64,000 bases of DNA from contig OY282560.1 of the NCBI GenBank assembly GCA_958295665.1, forward strand, positions 92,728,311-92,792,310, written 5' to 3'. Below the pieces are notes generated by a model. The model did no database searches, was not told where the DNA came from, and saw only the letters and a list, made by a program, of their open reading frames with translations. Shown here one piece after another: positions 11,478-22,803 of the stretch (within the stretch, counting starts at the first letter, position 1; every line of letters starts with the position of its first letter). This DNA comes from Tipula vernalis. Its lineage: Eukaryota > Arthropoda > Insecta > Diptera > Tipulidae. The position numbers and the translations under genes are program-made.

Positions 11478-12144
11478 GTGAACTTTCTTAACAGGGTCAT
11501 TCAGAATGAAATTTTTTATTTAACTAACCAAAAATGGCAAAGTAAACTAGAAAATCTAGCAAAAGGTTCGGAACCATATTGTAAAATTGTTAAAAAGGTA
11601 AAAAATTCAACTAGGCCCATACCTCCACTTAAAAAGGAAGATTGTTCAACTGGAATTCAGTACACGAATGATGCGAAAAATGCAATAAATTTTCGGAAAC
11701 ATTTTTGGAAGCGCATATAGGAACTATAAATCAACCAAATTCGAATTTATTTCAAATAATACAAAATGCTTGCCACGATATTGACAGTTTACAAATTAAT
11801 GGAAATGCTGATATTATTCAAATATCCGAAGCTGAAATTTCACAGGCAATAAATGGATTAAAACCATATAAGGCACCAGGAATGGATTCTCTCATAAATA
11901 TTTTGCTAAAGAAGCTCCCACAGTCAGCAATTAAATTTATTCAAACTATTTTTTATAATTGCTTTAAACAAACTTATTATTTTCCCTTGACCTGGAAAAT
12001 AGCAAAGATTACGCCTATACCTAAACCTGGCAAAGATCATTCCCTTACTTCCAGTTATCGCCCCATAAGCTTACTAAGTTGCCTTGGTAAGGTATATGAG
12101 CATCTTATAAAAAATCGAATGCAAAATTTTATAGAAGAAAATAA
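11478..12144 (+). pseudogene. Jockey-clade element B, 5' half
   Basis: This is a separate Jockey copy from A. It encodes RVIQNEIFYLTNQKWQSKLE, then in a shifted frame ISQAINGLKPYKAPGMDSL, IAKITPIPKPGKD, SSYRPISLLSCLGKVYEHL and IEENN. The match ends exactly at the Helitron 5' terminus (12145). The missing continuation is at 19253. The join AATAA plus TATACCG gives EENN then IPINQQFGFR in one frame, which fits the Jockey RT. The copy is 5'-truncated and has a frameshift near 11700. Confidence 0.93.
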
Positions 12145-12153
12145 TCTATATAT

Positions 12154-12406
12154 CTGTGGTCACAAGGCATAACCGCTTAAGTCAAATTTGATAATTTTTC
12201 TAGAGACGTAGAAAAAGTTGAATATTAAATTCATTTTCGTTTATGCCGATTAAAGCTACTACGGCTTGCGACCACAGCCTTTGGCCACAAGGTATATTAC
12301 CACTTAAGTCAAATTTAGTGAAATTAGAAGAGAGCTAGAAAACGTTACACACTGAAAATTATTTTTGTCTTAAGTCGATTTAAGCGATTTTGCCTTGTGA
12401 CCACAG
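12154..12406. mobile_element. Dimeric MITE inside the Helitron 5' end
   Basis: The outer ends are inverted: CTGTGGTCACAAGGC at 12154 and GCCTTGTGACCACAG ending at 12406. The flanks are ATATAT on both sides (12148-12153 and 12407-12412), either a target duplication or a target in AT repeats. A second inverted pair meets in the middle (GCTTGCGACCACAG ending at 12277, then CTTTGGCCACAAGG). Each half carries ACTTAAGTCAAATTT just inside its left end. It is therefore two related MITE copies head to tail. No coding capacity. Confidence 0.88.
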
Positions 12407-13745
12407 ATATATAAAAATGAATTCCTGTTTGTTTGTTTGTCTGTTCCGAATGGGCGTCTCACCGCACAACCGATCCCCATGAAATTTTTACCATGTACAA
12501 GTTGCATATCCAGAACCAACCTTACGATATTTTGGAAGGGGCTGGACCCCGAGGTCTAGGGGCTGCGGTACAAATTTTTTCGAAAATTTTAATTTTCTTT
12601 AAATTTTTCCACGAAAATGTGTTTATGCGGCTGGTTATATGAAATTACTGACATGTTCGAATCCGAGGGGCCCTGCCCTGGATCAAAAATTAATTTTTAC
12701 ATGTATAGATCGCTCAACCGATCGCCATGAAATGTTTACCATGCAAATGTTGCATGTTCAGGAACAATCTTACGATATTGTGAAAGGGGCTGGACCCCGG
12801 GGTCTAGGGGTCATGGTACAAATTTTTTCAAAAATTTAAATTTTTTTACGAGAATGAGTTTTGGAAAGGGGTTATATGAAATAAGAGACATGTTCGAATT
12901 CGGGGGGTCTGCCCCTGGATTAAAAATTCATTTTTACATGTAAAGATACAATTATTTGATTGTTCTGAAATAACGCCTTAGCCGCTTTACCGATCGCCAT
13001 GAAATTTTTACCATTTATATGTTGCATGTTCAGGACCAAGCCCACGATACTTTTGAAGGGGCTGGACCCCGGGGGTCTAGGGGCTGTGGTACAAATTTGT
13101 TCTCAAATTTCAATTTTTTTTGAAGATTTTTTGACGGGAATGACTTTAGGAAAGGGGTTATATGAAATTAGTGACATGCTCCAATCCGGAAGTCTGCCTT
13201 GGGTCAAGAATTCATTTTTACATGTATAGATACAATTATTTAAATGTTCCGAAATAGCGCCTTAGCCGCTCTACCGATCGTCATGAAATTTTTACCATGT
13301 TTAAGTTGTATGTTCAGGACCCAGGTTACGATAATTTAGAAGGGGCTGGACCCTGGGGTCTAGGGTCTTTAGTTCCAGTTTTGTCTAAAATTTAATTTTT
13401 TTTTTAAATTTCCACGGGAATGAGTTTAGAAAAGGAGTTATATGAGATTAGTGACATGTTTGAATCCGAAGGGTCCGTCCCTGGATCAAGAATTTATTTT
13501 TACATATATTGATATAATTATCTGATTGTTCCGAAATTGCGTCTCAGCTGCTAAACCGATTGCCATGAAATTTTTACCATATTAAGTTGCCAATCTTAAG
13601 CGTTATTTTTAAAGGGGCTGGACCCCGGAGTCTAGGGGCTGCGGTATAATTTTTTCCTAGAATTTGAATATTTTTTTTTTTTTTTGAGTTTAGCAAGTGA
13701 AGTATGAAGGGTCCATCCCATGGATAAGAATTCATTTTTACGACT
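12407..13745 (+). repeat. Helitron internal tandem repeats, five units
   Basis: Five diverged units share CCGATCGCCATGAAATTTTT, TTGCATGTTCAGGACCA, GGGGCTGGACCCCGGGGTCT and CATTTTTACATGTA. The CATGAAAT landmark falls at about 12478, 12725, 12998, 13281 and 13565, giving units of about 250, 272, 283 and 284 bp. The dyad GGACCCCGGGGTCTAGGGG is strongly GC-rich against the AT-rich background. Arrays of this kind are seen near the 5' end of insect Helitrons (established knowledge). Small ORFs here are repeat frames. Confidence 0.9.
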
Positions 13746-14536
13746 TTATGTAAGAGAAACAATTTTAGACAAACTTACGGTGACTTGGCGTTCCACAAGA
13801 AATTCCGAATATTTTTAGAAGTTTATTGTACTATTTTGCTATTTGGTTATTATTGTATGTTGAATTTGAACTGCAGTAAAACACAGAAATATTTTAATTC
13901 TTAACTTCTTTCCCCTTAGAATGAGAAAACATTTAGGCTTCTAATGTTGAATGATTGCTGCACATTTAAATTTAGACACCAAAAAGGATATCTAGCATGC
14001 GATTGTTATACACAAATCATACCTCTACTATAATTGATTTAATTATTCAAATTAATTTTATTAATTTAAATTTAAGACAATCTTTCATCACTTTAACTGA
14101 AGACAAATCTCTGAACACTTATATTATCCATACTTATAATCCATTTTTACTGGTTTGACATGTACTGTTTAGTGATATCCTATTTATCATATCCTGTTTT
14201 GAAATGTACCATAGTCAGCAAGTTCTAATTTCCACATAACTTCAGAAATAATTAACATTCTATTTTAATCCACTATTACAACCGGCGGCTTTTAATGAAA
14301 ATAGTAATTTCATACTAAACGCCAATAGTTTATTACTTAAATAATCAATGATTGTTTCATAAAATCAATTCTAGGAAAGGTACTAAAAAATATTGTACGT
14401 ATAAACTGATTTACTTTGAAAAGTACTAGCGTTTTATATTTGAAAATAGCATCTTCTACAAGAAACATCCTTGGATTCAAATTATTATACGTGTAAAATT
14501 GCCTTAGTTTGAAAAAACTTCTTTTGTTTTTCGAAA
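13746..14536. other. Helitron leader, no gene seen
   Basis: AT-rich non-coding DNA between the tandem repeats and the Rep/helicase gene. No motif was recognised. Confidence 0.5.
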
Positions 14537-14945
14537 TGTCATTTTCAATCACAGTTCGCGGTAAAACGTATCGAAGTGGACGTAGTTTTAATCGTTTTGA
14601 ATAAATTAATATTAATTTGTGTTTCGGATGCCGTTGTTCTCGATTAGTTAGCTATATTGCAATAAAATAATTGTTGGTGATTATTTTCCAGGTATTAAAT
14701 ATTATTTCAAGTGTATATACATTCTTATTAGATTTAAGTTTTCAGTTTATAAACGTGTTAATCTATGATTACTTTTTGATTGTAGATAACATTTGATTTT
14801 GCTTAAAAAAAATTCCGTAAAGACATTTTCAAACACAGTTCGCGGTGAAACGTATCGAAGGGAACATTAAAATCGTTTTGATAAATTAATACTAATTTCT
14901 GTTTTGAATGCCCGTCATTCCTGATTAATTAGCTACACGTTTCAT
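14537..14945 (+). repeat. Direct repeat of about 120 bp upstream of the Helitron gene
   Basis: The segment 14537-14662 recurs at 14823-14945. Shared landmarks are CACAGTTCGCGGT(A/G)AAACGT, AATCGTTTTGA and TGATTA(A/G)TTAGCTA. The second copy ends just before the first codons of the Helitron ORF (14958), so each may once have been a promoter or leader unit. That role is inference. Confidence 0.8.
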
Positions 14946-14957
14946 TTTTACTTAAAA

Positions 14958-15185
14958 GTGCCACCGAAAAAAAGATCAATTGGGCAGGTAACTGCAAAGT
15001 CAAAGAAGATTAGAGCCGCAAGGATGGCTGAATCAAGCGAACAGCGTGAAGCACGACTTGAAAATGATCGAAACAGTACGTCTTCTTCTAGAGCTAATGA
15101 AACAACTGATCAGTGTGAAACACGACTTGCAAACGTTCAAGCAGGATGTCTTCTTCTAGAGCTACCATTACGAGAAAGACTATGA
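14958..15185 (+). pseudogene. Helitron Rep/helicase N-terminal segment
   Basis: The frame starts PPKKRSIGQVTAKSKKIRAA and contains two imperfect copies of a SSSRANET..Q.E.RL module, the basic, charged repeat found at the N-terminus of insect Helitron proteins. The reading frame then shifts near 15145. The continuation HYEKDYDYNVSIGQM is in the next frame and joins the main Rep segment. This is one broken gene with 15160-18918. Confidence 0.85.
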
Positions 15186-16499
15186 TTACAATGTTTCAAT
15201 TGGGCAAATGGAAAACATTTGTTTGTATTGTCATGCTTTAAAGTTTCACAATGAATCGCCTGGAATGTGTTGTTCAAATGGAAAAGTGAATTTGCCTCCT
15301 CTGGATGATCCACCTGAACCTCTTCTAGCTTACGTCTCCGGAACTACTGAGTTATCCAGACATTTTCCACAAAATATTCGAAAATACAACTCATGCTTTC
15401 AAATGACATCTTTTGGAGCAACCCAAATTGTTAAGGATGGAGGTTTTATGCCCACGTTTAAAGTACAAGGACAAATTTATCATAAAATTGGATTACTTCT
15501 TCCTCTCTCTAACAACGACCCCAAGTTTTTACAAATTTACTTCATGGGCAACGAGGAGGCGGAGACTTATCAACGTTGTGCTATTAGTCCCGGAACAAAA
15601 CGTGAAATAATATCAAGTTTACAGATTTTATTCCATGAACGCAATCAACTGGTAAATTTATTCAAAACTGCATTGGAGCAAATGCCATCAGATGACCACA
15701 GAGTAGTTATTCGAGCAGACAAAACACCGTCTGGTCAACATGAAAGACGATTCAATGTTCCAACAATCAACGAAGTTGCTATTGTTATGGTCGGAACGGA
15801 TTTCAACCGACGTGATATTATTATCCATAGAAAAAATGAAAGCCTACAGCGTGTTACTGAAACACACAGATCGTATGATGCTCTTCAGTATCCAATACTG
15901 TTTTGGCAAGGAGAAGATGGGTATCATTTCAACGTGATGCAAACTAACCCAACAACAAGTGCTGCGGTGACGAAAAGGGTTTCCTGCATGAATTTTTATG
16001 CGTATCGTATTATGATTAGAGCACAACAATCAAACCACATCCTGAAGTTCCGTCAACTTTTTTACCAATTCATTGTTGATATGTATGATAAAATCGAAAG
16101 TGAACGACTTCTTTTCATTCGCTTAAATCGAAAAAACTTCATTCCGAGGAATATATCCACTTACGCGATGCAATTGCAAATGATGGAAACGTTGCTGACA
16201 TTGGGAAATTGGTCATATTACCAGTTACGTATACGGGAAGTCCAAGGCACATGCACGAATACGCTCAGGATGCCATGACGTATGTCCAAAGATTTGGACG
16301 TCCTGATCTATTTATAACGTTTACGTGTAATCCAACATGGACTGAGATTTTAGATTTACTTCTAATTGGGCAATCATCGACCCATCGGCATGATCTGACA
16401 GCTAGAATTTTCAAACAGAAACTCATAAATCTCATGAACCTCATAACTAAAAATCATATTTATGGAGAAACTCGGATACCGGAGACGAAAACCCGATGA
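15160..16499 (+). pseudogene. Helitron helicase-like N domain and Rep motif 1
   Basis: The frame at 15208-16278 carries CLYCHALKFHNESPGMCC, NLPPLDDPPEPLL, THRSYDALQYPILFWQGEDG and RLLFIRLNRKNF, the conserved N-terminal domain of Helitron proteins. A frameshift at about 16140 moves the reading to VILPVTYTGSPRHMHEYAQD and FITFTCNPTW (Rep motif 1; family FLTFTCNP.W), ending KNHIYGETR at about 16471. The next expected block, with the HUH metal-binding motif, is absent. Zinc-finger-like cysteines (CLYC, MCC) are kept. Confidence 0.93.
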
Positions 16500-18216
16500 C
16501 GGAGGACACACAGCCACTATCAAAGTAAACAATGTGCATCATGAGGTAGATAATAGCTGGATTGTTCCTTACACTCCGTTACTGTCGAAAATATTTAAAG
16601 CCCATATTAACGTTGAGTACTGCAACTCGGTTGAGTCAATTAAATATATATGTAAATATGTCAACAAAGGCAGTGATATGGCAATTTTTGGACTTTCGAA
16701 TACAAATTCACCATTCGATGAAGTCACGCAATTTCAAATAGGACGTTACATCAGCAGTAATGAAGCTGTCTGGCGAATTCTGAGTTTTAATATTCACGAG
16801 CGTTATCCAACAGTTGTACATCTTAGTGTACACTTAGAAAATGGACAACGAGTTTACTTTACGGAAGAAAATCTGTTACAGAGAGCTGCGCAACCAACGA
16901 ATACGACATTAACAGCATTTTTTCAATTGTGCGGAATAGATTCATTCGTAAAAACGTTGCTGTATCATGAAGTTCCAAAATATTATACATGGAACACGTC
17001 GAAGAAGCAGTTTTTCAGAAGAAAGCAAGGCACAATTATTCGGGAGTACCCTGGAATACGTGGTTCTGATGCCTTGGGTCGAGTTTATAATGTTCATCCT
17101 AACAATACGGAGTGTTATTTTCTGAGAATGCTGCTTCATGAAGTAAGAGGACCAACGTCTTTTCAAGCACTGAGAACTGTAAATGGCGAAGTATGTCAAA
17201 CCTACAGAGAGGCATGTCTTAAACTGGGCTTACTTGAAAATGATGAACACTGCGATAGAACACTAACCGAAGCATGTCTTATGTGTCGTCCAGCACAAAT
17301 ACGCAAGCTCTTTGCAATCATATTAACAACATGCACACCTTCCGATCCTAAAGGTCTTTGGGAAAAGCACAAAGAAAGCCTTAGTCAAGATGTACTTTGG
17401 CAAGCACGTAGAACAAATCCCGATATGGAAATACAGTTTTCAGCAGACATATTTAATGAAGCACTTATATTACTCGAGGATGCATGCTTATACATTAATA
17501 ACAAAGTCATTTCCCAACTTGGGTTGCCAGCACCGACACGTCATGGAAACATTGTTCGTGATAGAGATCTATTACGAGAACAAAATTACGACGTTGGTCA
17601 GTTACGAGTTTTCGCTGAGACTCAAAAAAGTCTCTTAGTGAATGATCAAAGACAGGCATACACTAAAGTGATGCAATACATAGCAAACGGTAACGGAGGA
17701 ATTATTTTTCTTGATGCAACCGGAGGCACTGCAAAAACATTTCTTCTTAATTTGATACTTGCTCTACATTCAACGTTTAAACTACCATTGAATTTGAATC
17801 AAGCGGATAGTTTTTCTTGCAATATAACACGAAATTCGGTAATTGCCACGTTATTAAAAACATGTAAAATCATTATTTGGGATGAATGTAACACGACACA
17901 CAAAAAAGCATTTGAAGCGGTTGATCGTACTTTGCGCGATTTGCGACAAAATAACCGACCAATGGGAGGAGCTCTAACACTACTAGCAGGTGATTTTCGT
18001 CAAACGTTGCCAGTCATTCCACGATCAATACACGCTGATGAACTTATTGCCTGCCTGAAGGCGTTTCATCTTTGGAAACACGTTACGAAAATCACACTAT
18101 CTACAAACATGCGTGTGAATTTACATTACGATGGTACAGCTAAAACATTTGCCAGGCAGCTTTTGGACATGGGTAACGGGAAATTTCCAAATGACCCTGT
18201 AACATGTGAGATATAG
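16462..18216 (+). pseudogene. Helitron Rep C-terminal part and Pif1-like helicase
   Basis: The 584-codon frame begins at the deletion junction with RRRKPDDGGHTATI, then LLSKIFKAHINVEYC and SIKYICKYVNKG, Rep motif 3 with its two tyrosines at 16645-16647 and 16657-16659. The helicase follows. Walker A reads GGTAKTF (17722-17739), with Ala where the conserved Gly should be. Walker B is WDEC (17878-17889), followed by GDFRQTLPVI. About 30 residues normally lying between Walker A and the LHSTFKLPLNL segment are missing. A TAG stop (18214-18216) interrupts the frame before FPPNFC. Nicking and ATPase functions are both expected to be lost. Confidence 0.94.
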
Positions 18217-18918
18217 TTCCCGCCTAATTTTTGTCAAATGCTGCCATCAATACAGGACGTGGTAGTGAAAGTATTCCCAAATCTGCCAAATAACTTCAAA
18301 AATCATGATTGGCTGTGTGAACGTGCACTCCTAGCTCCCAAAAATGACGGCGTTAATAAATTAAATAATGAAATTCAATCGCAACTACCCGGGCCACTAA
18401 TGAAATACAAATCTATCACCACGGTTACTGATGTGGATCAATCCGTCAATTATCCAATAGAGTTTCTTAATTCTTTGGAGCCACCTGGTATTCCACCACA
18501 CATACTATTTTTAAAAGAGGGTTCACCAATAATACTGCTCCGAAATTTAGATCCACCGAATTTGTGCAACGGAACACGGCTTTGTATGAAGAAATTGATG
18601 CCGAATGTGATTGAAGCAACGATTATTACCGGTAAAAGTAAAGGAGAAGATGTGCTAATTTCGCGCATTCCTATGATTCCCACCGATTTGCCGTTTGAAT
18701 TCAAGCGACTACAATTCTCATTACGCCTTGCTTTTGCAATGACAATCAACAAAGCCCAGGGGCAATCATTGAAAATAGCTGGTGTTATTTTGGAAAATTT
18801 ATGCTTTTCGCATGGCCAACTGTATGTTGCTTGCTCCAGAGTGGGAACGCCAAAAAATTTATTTATTTACACACTAAATGGAAAAACCAAAAATATTGTT
18901 TATCAAAAGGCTTTATAA
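18217..18918 (+). pseudogene. Helitron helicase C-terminal part
   Basis: Same frame as the preceding segment, separated from it only by the TAG at 18214. It contains NFKNHDWLCERALLAPKND, LRNLDPPNLCNGTRL, FAMTINKAQGQSLKIAGV and GQLYVACSRVGTPKNLFIY, which are helicase motifs V and VI of Pif1-like Helitron helicases. The C-terminus looks complete (QKAL, then stop). The first methionine at 18238 is internal, not a true start. Confidence 0.94.
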
Positions 18919-19189
18919 TAAAAATTATTAACTAAAATATCTTTATATTTATTATTCACTTTGATCTGGTTGAAGGTTTGTAAAAATGGAGTATAATTAT
19001 TTGGCAATTGGTAACAAATACCAAACCAAAATTAATTAACTATCCTCACAAACAGGATGTCCAATAATATCATTACAAAAGCTCGCCTGGATGCATTGAC
19101 GGAGGCACCCGTTACTGAATACAGCTACTTATAATTTTCTTTTCATACTCGTATGTGATTGCAACTACAGCGATGTAAAGAGAGAATTC

Positions 19190-19252
19190 TTGCATAACAA
19201 TCAAGGTATTTGAATTATATACCTCTCGTGCAACGCCGGATAACTCAGCTTG
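19190..19252 (+). other. Helitron 3' terminus
   Basis: The sequence CTCTCGTGCAACGCC, then GGATAACTCAGCTTG, occupies the place of the Helitron 3' hairpin and CTRR end. Here the final tetranucleotide is CTTG and the stem is weak, so the end is mutated. The boundary is fixed by the Jockey sequence resuming at T19253. Confidence 0.8.
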
Positions 19253-20050
19253 TATACCGATAAATCAGCAATTTGGATTCAGAGCCCAGCATTCGACTGT
19301 TCATCAAGTCCATATAGAATTACTAATTATATTAAAAGTCATCGGGCAGAGGGTGAATCAATTGGAATGATCCTTCTCGATCTGGAAAGAGCATTCGATA
19401 CAGTGTGGACCAATTCTTTATTATTTAAACTTTTAAATTATAAATTCCCAATAGAATTACAAAAGATTCTAAAATCTTATTTTTCCAATCCTAAATTTTA
19501 TGTTCAAATCATGAGTTCGAAATCATCCGTGGTCTCAATTCCAGCTGGAGTTCCTCAAGGGGCGGTGCTTAGTCCCGTTTTCTTTAATTTCTTTATTAAT
19601 GATATTCCATTATCTGAACAGTGTGAAATAGCAATATTTGCAGATGATACCGCAATCTACACTGCAAATGAATTTGAACAAGCTATCACCGAAAACCTCC
19701 AATCTTGCGCTGACACACTCTCTGAGTACTATTACAAATGGAGATTAAAAGGTGTAGAACAAAGCAAAAACTTTAATTTACAAGTGTTGTATTCTGAATG
19801 CAATTCTATATGGAATACCAGTATGGTGGTCAACCGCTAAGTGCCACAGAAATAAATTACAAACTATTCAGAACAAATTTTTAAAAATTATTAAAAAATG
19901 GCCACGACGTTTCTCAACTAGAAGGCTTCATATTTTGTCCGACATGCTTTATGTCGAAGAATACGCTGACAACTGTCTAAGTAGATATGTTAACATATTA
20001 AATTTTGTAGAAAATTCTATTGTAAATACATTAAATATTAGCACATAAGA
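19253..20050 (+). pseudogene. Jockey-clade element B, 3' half
   Basis: It continues the copy at 11478-12144: IPINQQFGFRAQHSTVHQVH, then after a frame change ILLDLERAFDTVWTNSL, GVPQGAVLSPVFFNFFINDI and IAIFADDTAIY. The FADD catalytic pair is intact (19637-19648). After about 19770 a deletion joins the thumb to the C-terminal part, where broken frames give KWPRRFSTRRLHILSDMLYV and YADNCLSRYVNIL. RT motif A (LLDLERAFD) is also intact, so this copy was inactivated by truncation, frameshifts and the Helitron. Confidence 0.93.
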
Positions 20051-20287
20051 TAAAAAAAAACTAGGTTAAGGAAAATTAGGTTAAGGGGCTGATGTAACGT
20101 TTTTTTTTGTATAAACGAAATATGTTTAAATTTATTTACAATTGAAATGAATAATGCTGGAATGTTATCTGATGTAAAGTTATTTTATGAATAACTAATC
20201 TCAGAATGTTATAATTTATTAAACTTAAACAATTATGTACTATATCTTCTTAATGCCTATAATAAAAAGTTTACTTACTTACTAACT
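20051..20287 (+). other. Jockey element B 3' UTR and tail
   Basis: AT-rich sequence follows the pol terminus and contains AGGTTAAGG repeats near 20064-20090. It ends CTATAATAAAAAGT and TTACTTACTTAC (about 20258-20285), a short tandem tail typical of non-LTR 3' ends. The end point is approximate. Confidence 0.55.
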
Positions 20288-22790
20288 CGTTTTTTACCTC
20301 TTTGCCTGTAAACTTTGTTGCAGAGTGGAGATTTGTGTTGCACTTTTTCAACAAAAATTTTGTAAATGGTAAATGAATAGAACAAAATTATTCAGCGAGA
20401 AAACGAAATTTGGGAAAACCAAAATTTCATTTCGTTCCATTCCACTTCGCTAAACCGAAATTTGCTTATTGGACAAATATTGTTGCTTTCCCATCGACCA
20501 ACCGCTAGTTTCCACTAGTAGAATGTAGAAAGGTTGTTGTCTTTGATAAATTATCTATAGATAATTTAACAAAGATAGCAACATTTTTATTAACGGTCTG
20601 GGATAGGATACCATCGATTATTGATTTTTTCTCCATTTTGAAACAGAATAATTATCCCTTGGTACTTAACAAACTCCAAATTCATCGGGATAAAAATTAT
20701 AGAGCAAAACATCCTTTCTTGCCAGATCAATTACTGCTGAAACAAACACCTATAAAGTTTCAATGAAAACTCTCTCTTCAGCAAAGCTTGTACACATTAT
20801 AAAAAAAAAGCTTGATCCAAGGATTTTACTTGAAAATAAAATAGAGCAAGGACGACTAGGATGCCCAAGCACCTTTTCAAGATCGAAATTTAAAAGTATA
20901 CGTATTCTACCAGTGAATTAAGCTCAGAATTAACAATCCCGTAAGTACTCGAACCATATGTTGACGTTTTTTGAAAAATGGCCTCAAAAACTAAACACAA
21001 AAATGGCGACCACATATAATTAGACCCAAACGATAAAGCGCGAAGGACGTAAAAAATATTTTATATAAATAGCTAAAGATTGGAAACGTATTCATATTCA
21101 GTGATGACACACATTTTGAGTAATTAACCAAATTACACCAACCTATTGAAATTTTTAACCTGGATTCTAGCTTAATTCCTTTTTTTTTTGATCTAGAGAA
21201 CTTGAACTAGCAAGCAAGCAAATAGAGTCAAAATTACTAGACTGAAAAAAACAAAAAGAAATTGGTCTACTTGGCCAAGAAGGTACACAAATTTTCAGAC
21301 AAAACGTAAATAAATCGACCTCGAACGAGATCTTATTACTTGGAAATATTATTAGGAATTTTTGTCACCTTAAGAAAATGTAAAAATTTGCAGACTCTTA
21401 GCGTTCCTCCAAATGGGTGAAAAAGTTGTTGCGGCAAACAACGCAATAAATTAAAACCATTAAAAGCAAGCTAGCAAAAATTTGACTAACTTATGACGTT
21501 AAGCCTCCTAAGACTGTCTTATACTATATTGTATTGACTAGGGTGTCCCACATGTACGAGTCCAAACAAGTAGGGCGTGTAGCTGGATCAATATCATGAA
21601 AAAAAGTCCACTACGCATATTCCCGGAAATGAACCGTTACCCACTTCAATTGCATTTCAAATTTTTAGCATTGTACACTGCCTTGAATGATGTAGATGCC
21701 AATAACTCTTCTAAAAATTAAGATAACTCAATTGTTTTTCTATAATTTTAAAGGCACAGAGTGCTTTTTTCTTGTCTGAAAGTAGGAATATCATGCATGA
21801 TATTTTCCATAAAGAAAACATTGATGGAATTAAAAAAATTGTGCGAGAAATAACAAAAAAATTCATTAAACTCATTTTTTCTCGAAAAACTCACATAATT
21901 TTGGTTTTTTATTTCAAATTTAAATTTAATAGACTATTTAATACAAAATTGCTTAATCGTTTTTTATTTAATCATGTATAGTTTTTGAGATATTAACATT
22001 TCAATGTTCTTAACTAACAGAAAGTCTTACCTAAGACTGTTTTTTAGTCAGTGACTGTAAGTCACCGTCTTAGCTAAGAAGTTTTTTGGGAAGACTTTTT
22101 TTAAAGACTAAAGTACTCTGATCGTAGCAGCAGAGCTTTGAAACCAAATCGGGGCCGAAGAACCATATCTTATTGAGGAATCAAGAACCGAAATCGGAAC
22201 CTTTCAATAAAATAAACGTAAAAACCCTTCCGCTGTTATAGATGATCCTTTGATAAACGAATAAAATATTTAAATTTAAGAATAACAAAGTTTCGTGTCT
22301 GACATTGTGTAAGACTCAATTAATTCGTTTTCAATATGAATCAAATTTGTGACATCAAATTTTTAAAAACTGATGTAAATCCGCACTAAATTAATTAATT
22401 TAAAAAATATCCCAGTTTTAACTCAACCCCATAAACAGATTTCCTGCATTACACCTTCACGAGAAAGTTCTAAAAAACTAAAAATTAAATTATTTCGCGC
22501 GGAGTTAATTCAGTTTTTCAAAAAATGTCACAGAATTAATTCATATTACAAATGAATTAATTCGTAGTGAAAATGTCGCGAAATTATCGCATTGATATAA
22601 AACAGGGACATCTATGTTCAAATAGGAAAAATTCATTTTCGCTAGCTAAACCTGCACACAACAAAATGAAATTCAACGGTGGAATTGAAAAATTGCATTT
22701 CATGGTTTAAAGTCTTATTTTGAGGTATTTTCATTATTGGACAAATATAAAGAAAAATTCAGCGCAATAAAATCTGCATGTTGATTAAAA
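20288..22790. other. Unassigned AT-rich DNA
   Basis: No transposon protein was recognised over 2.5 kb. It contains the 20534-20583 palindrome and short self-complementary stretches near 22025-22090 (GTCTTACCTAAGACTG and CGTCTTAGCTAAG, with GTCAGTGACTGTAAGTCAC between), which could be a small MITE. Open frames are short and lysine/asparagine-rich, as expected of AT-rich DNA. Confidence 0.4.
20534..20583. repeat. 50-bp palindrome
   Basis: The core AAATTATCTATAGATAATTT (20548-20567) is a perfect palindrome. Its arms extend outward through CTTTG/CAAAG to GTTGTTGTC and GATAGCAAC with few mismatches. It could be a collapsed MITE or a cruciform-forming site. Confidence 0.8.
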
Positions 22791-22803
22791 GGAGTGCAGA
22801 TAA

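Larger units (their letters stand above)
12145..19252 (+). mobile_element. Helitron, 7.1 kb, inserted in a Jockey element
   Basis: The 5' end begins TCTATATAT (TC start). The 3' end reads GTGCAACGCCGGATAACTCAGCTTG, a degraded version of the usual GC-rich hairpin followed by CTRR. The flanking bases are A on the left and T on the right, the canonical Helitron target, with no target duplication. Removing the element rejoins a Jockey RT frame. Inside, in order: a dimeric MITE, five tandem units of about 250-284 bp, a non-coding leader with a direct repeat, and a Rep/helicase gene with several disabling changes. Confidence 0.93.
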
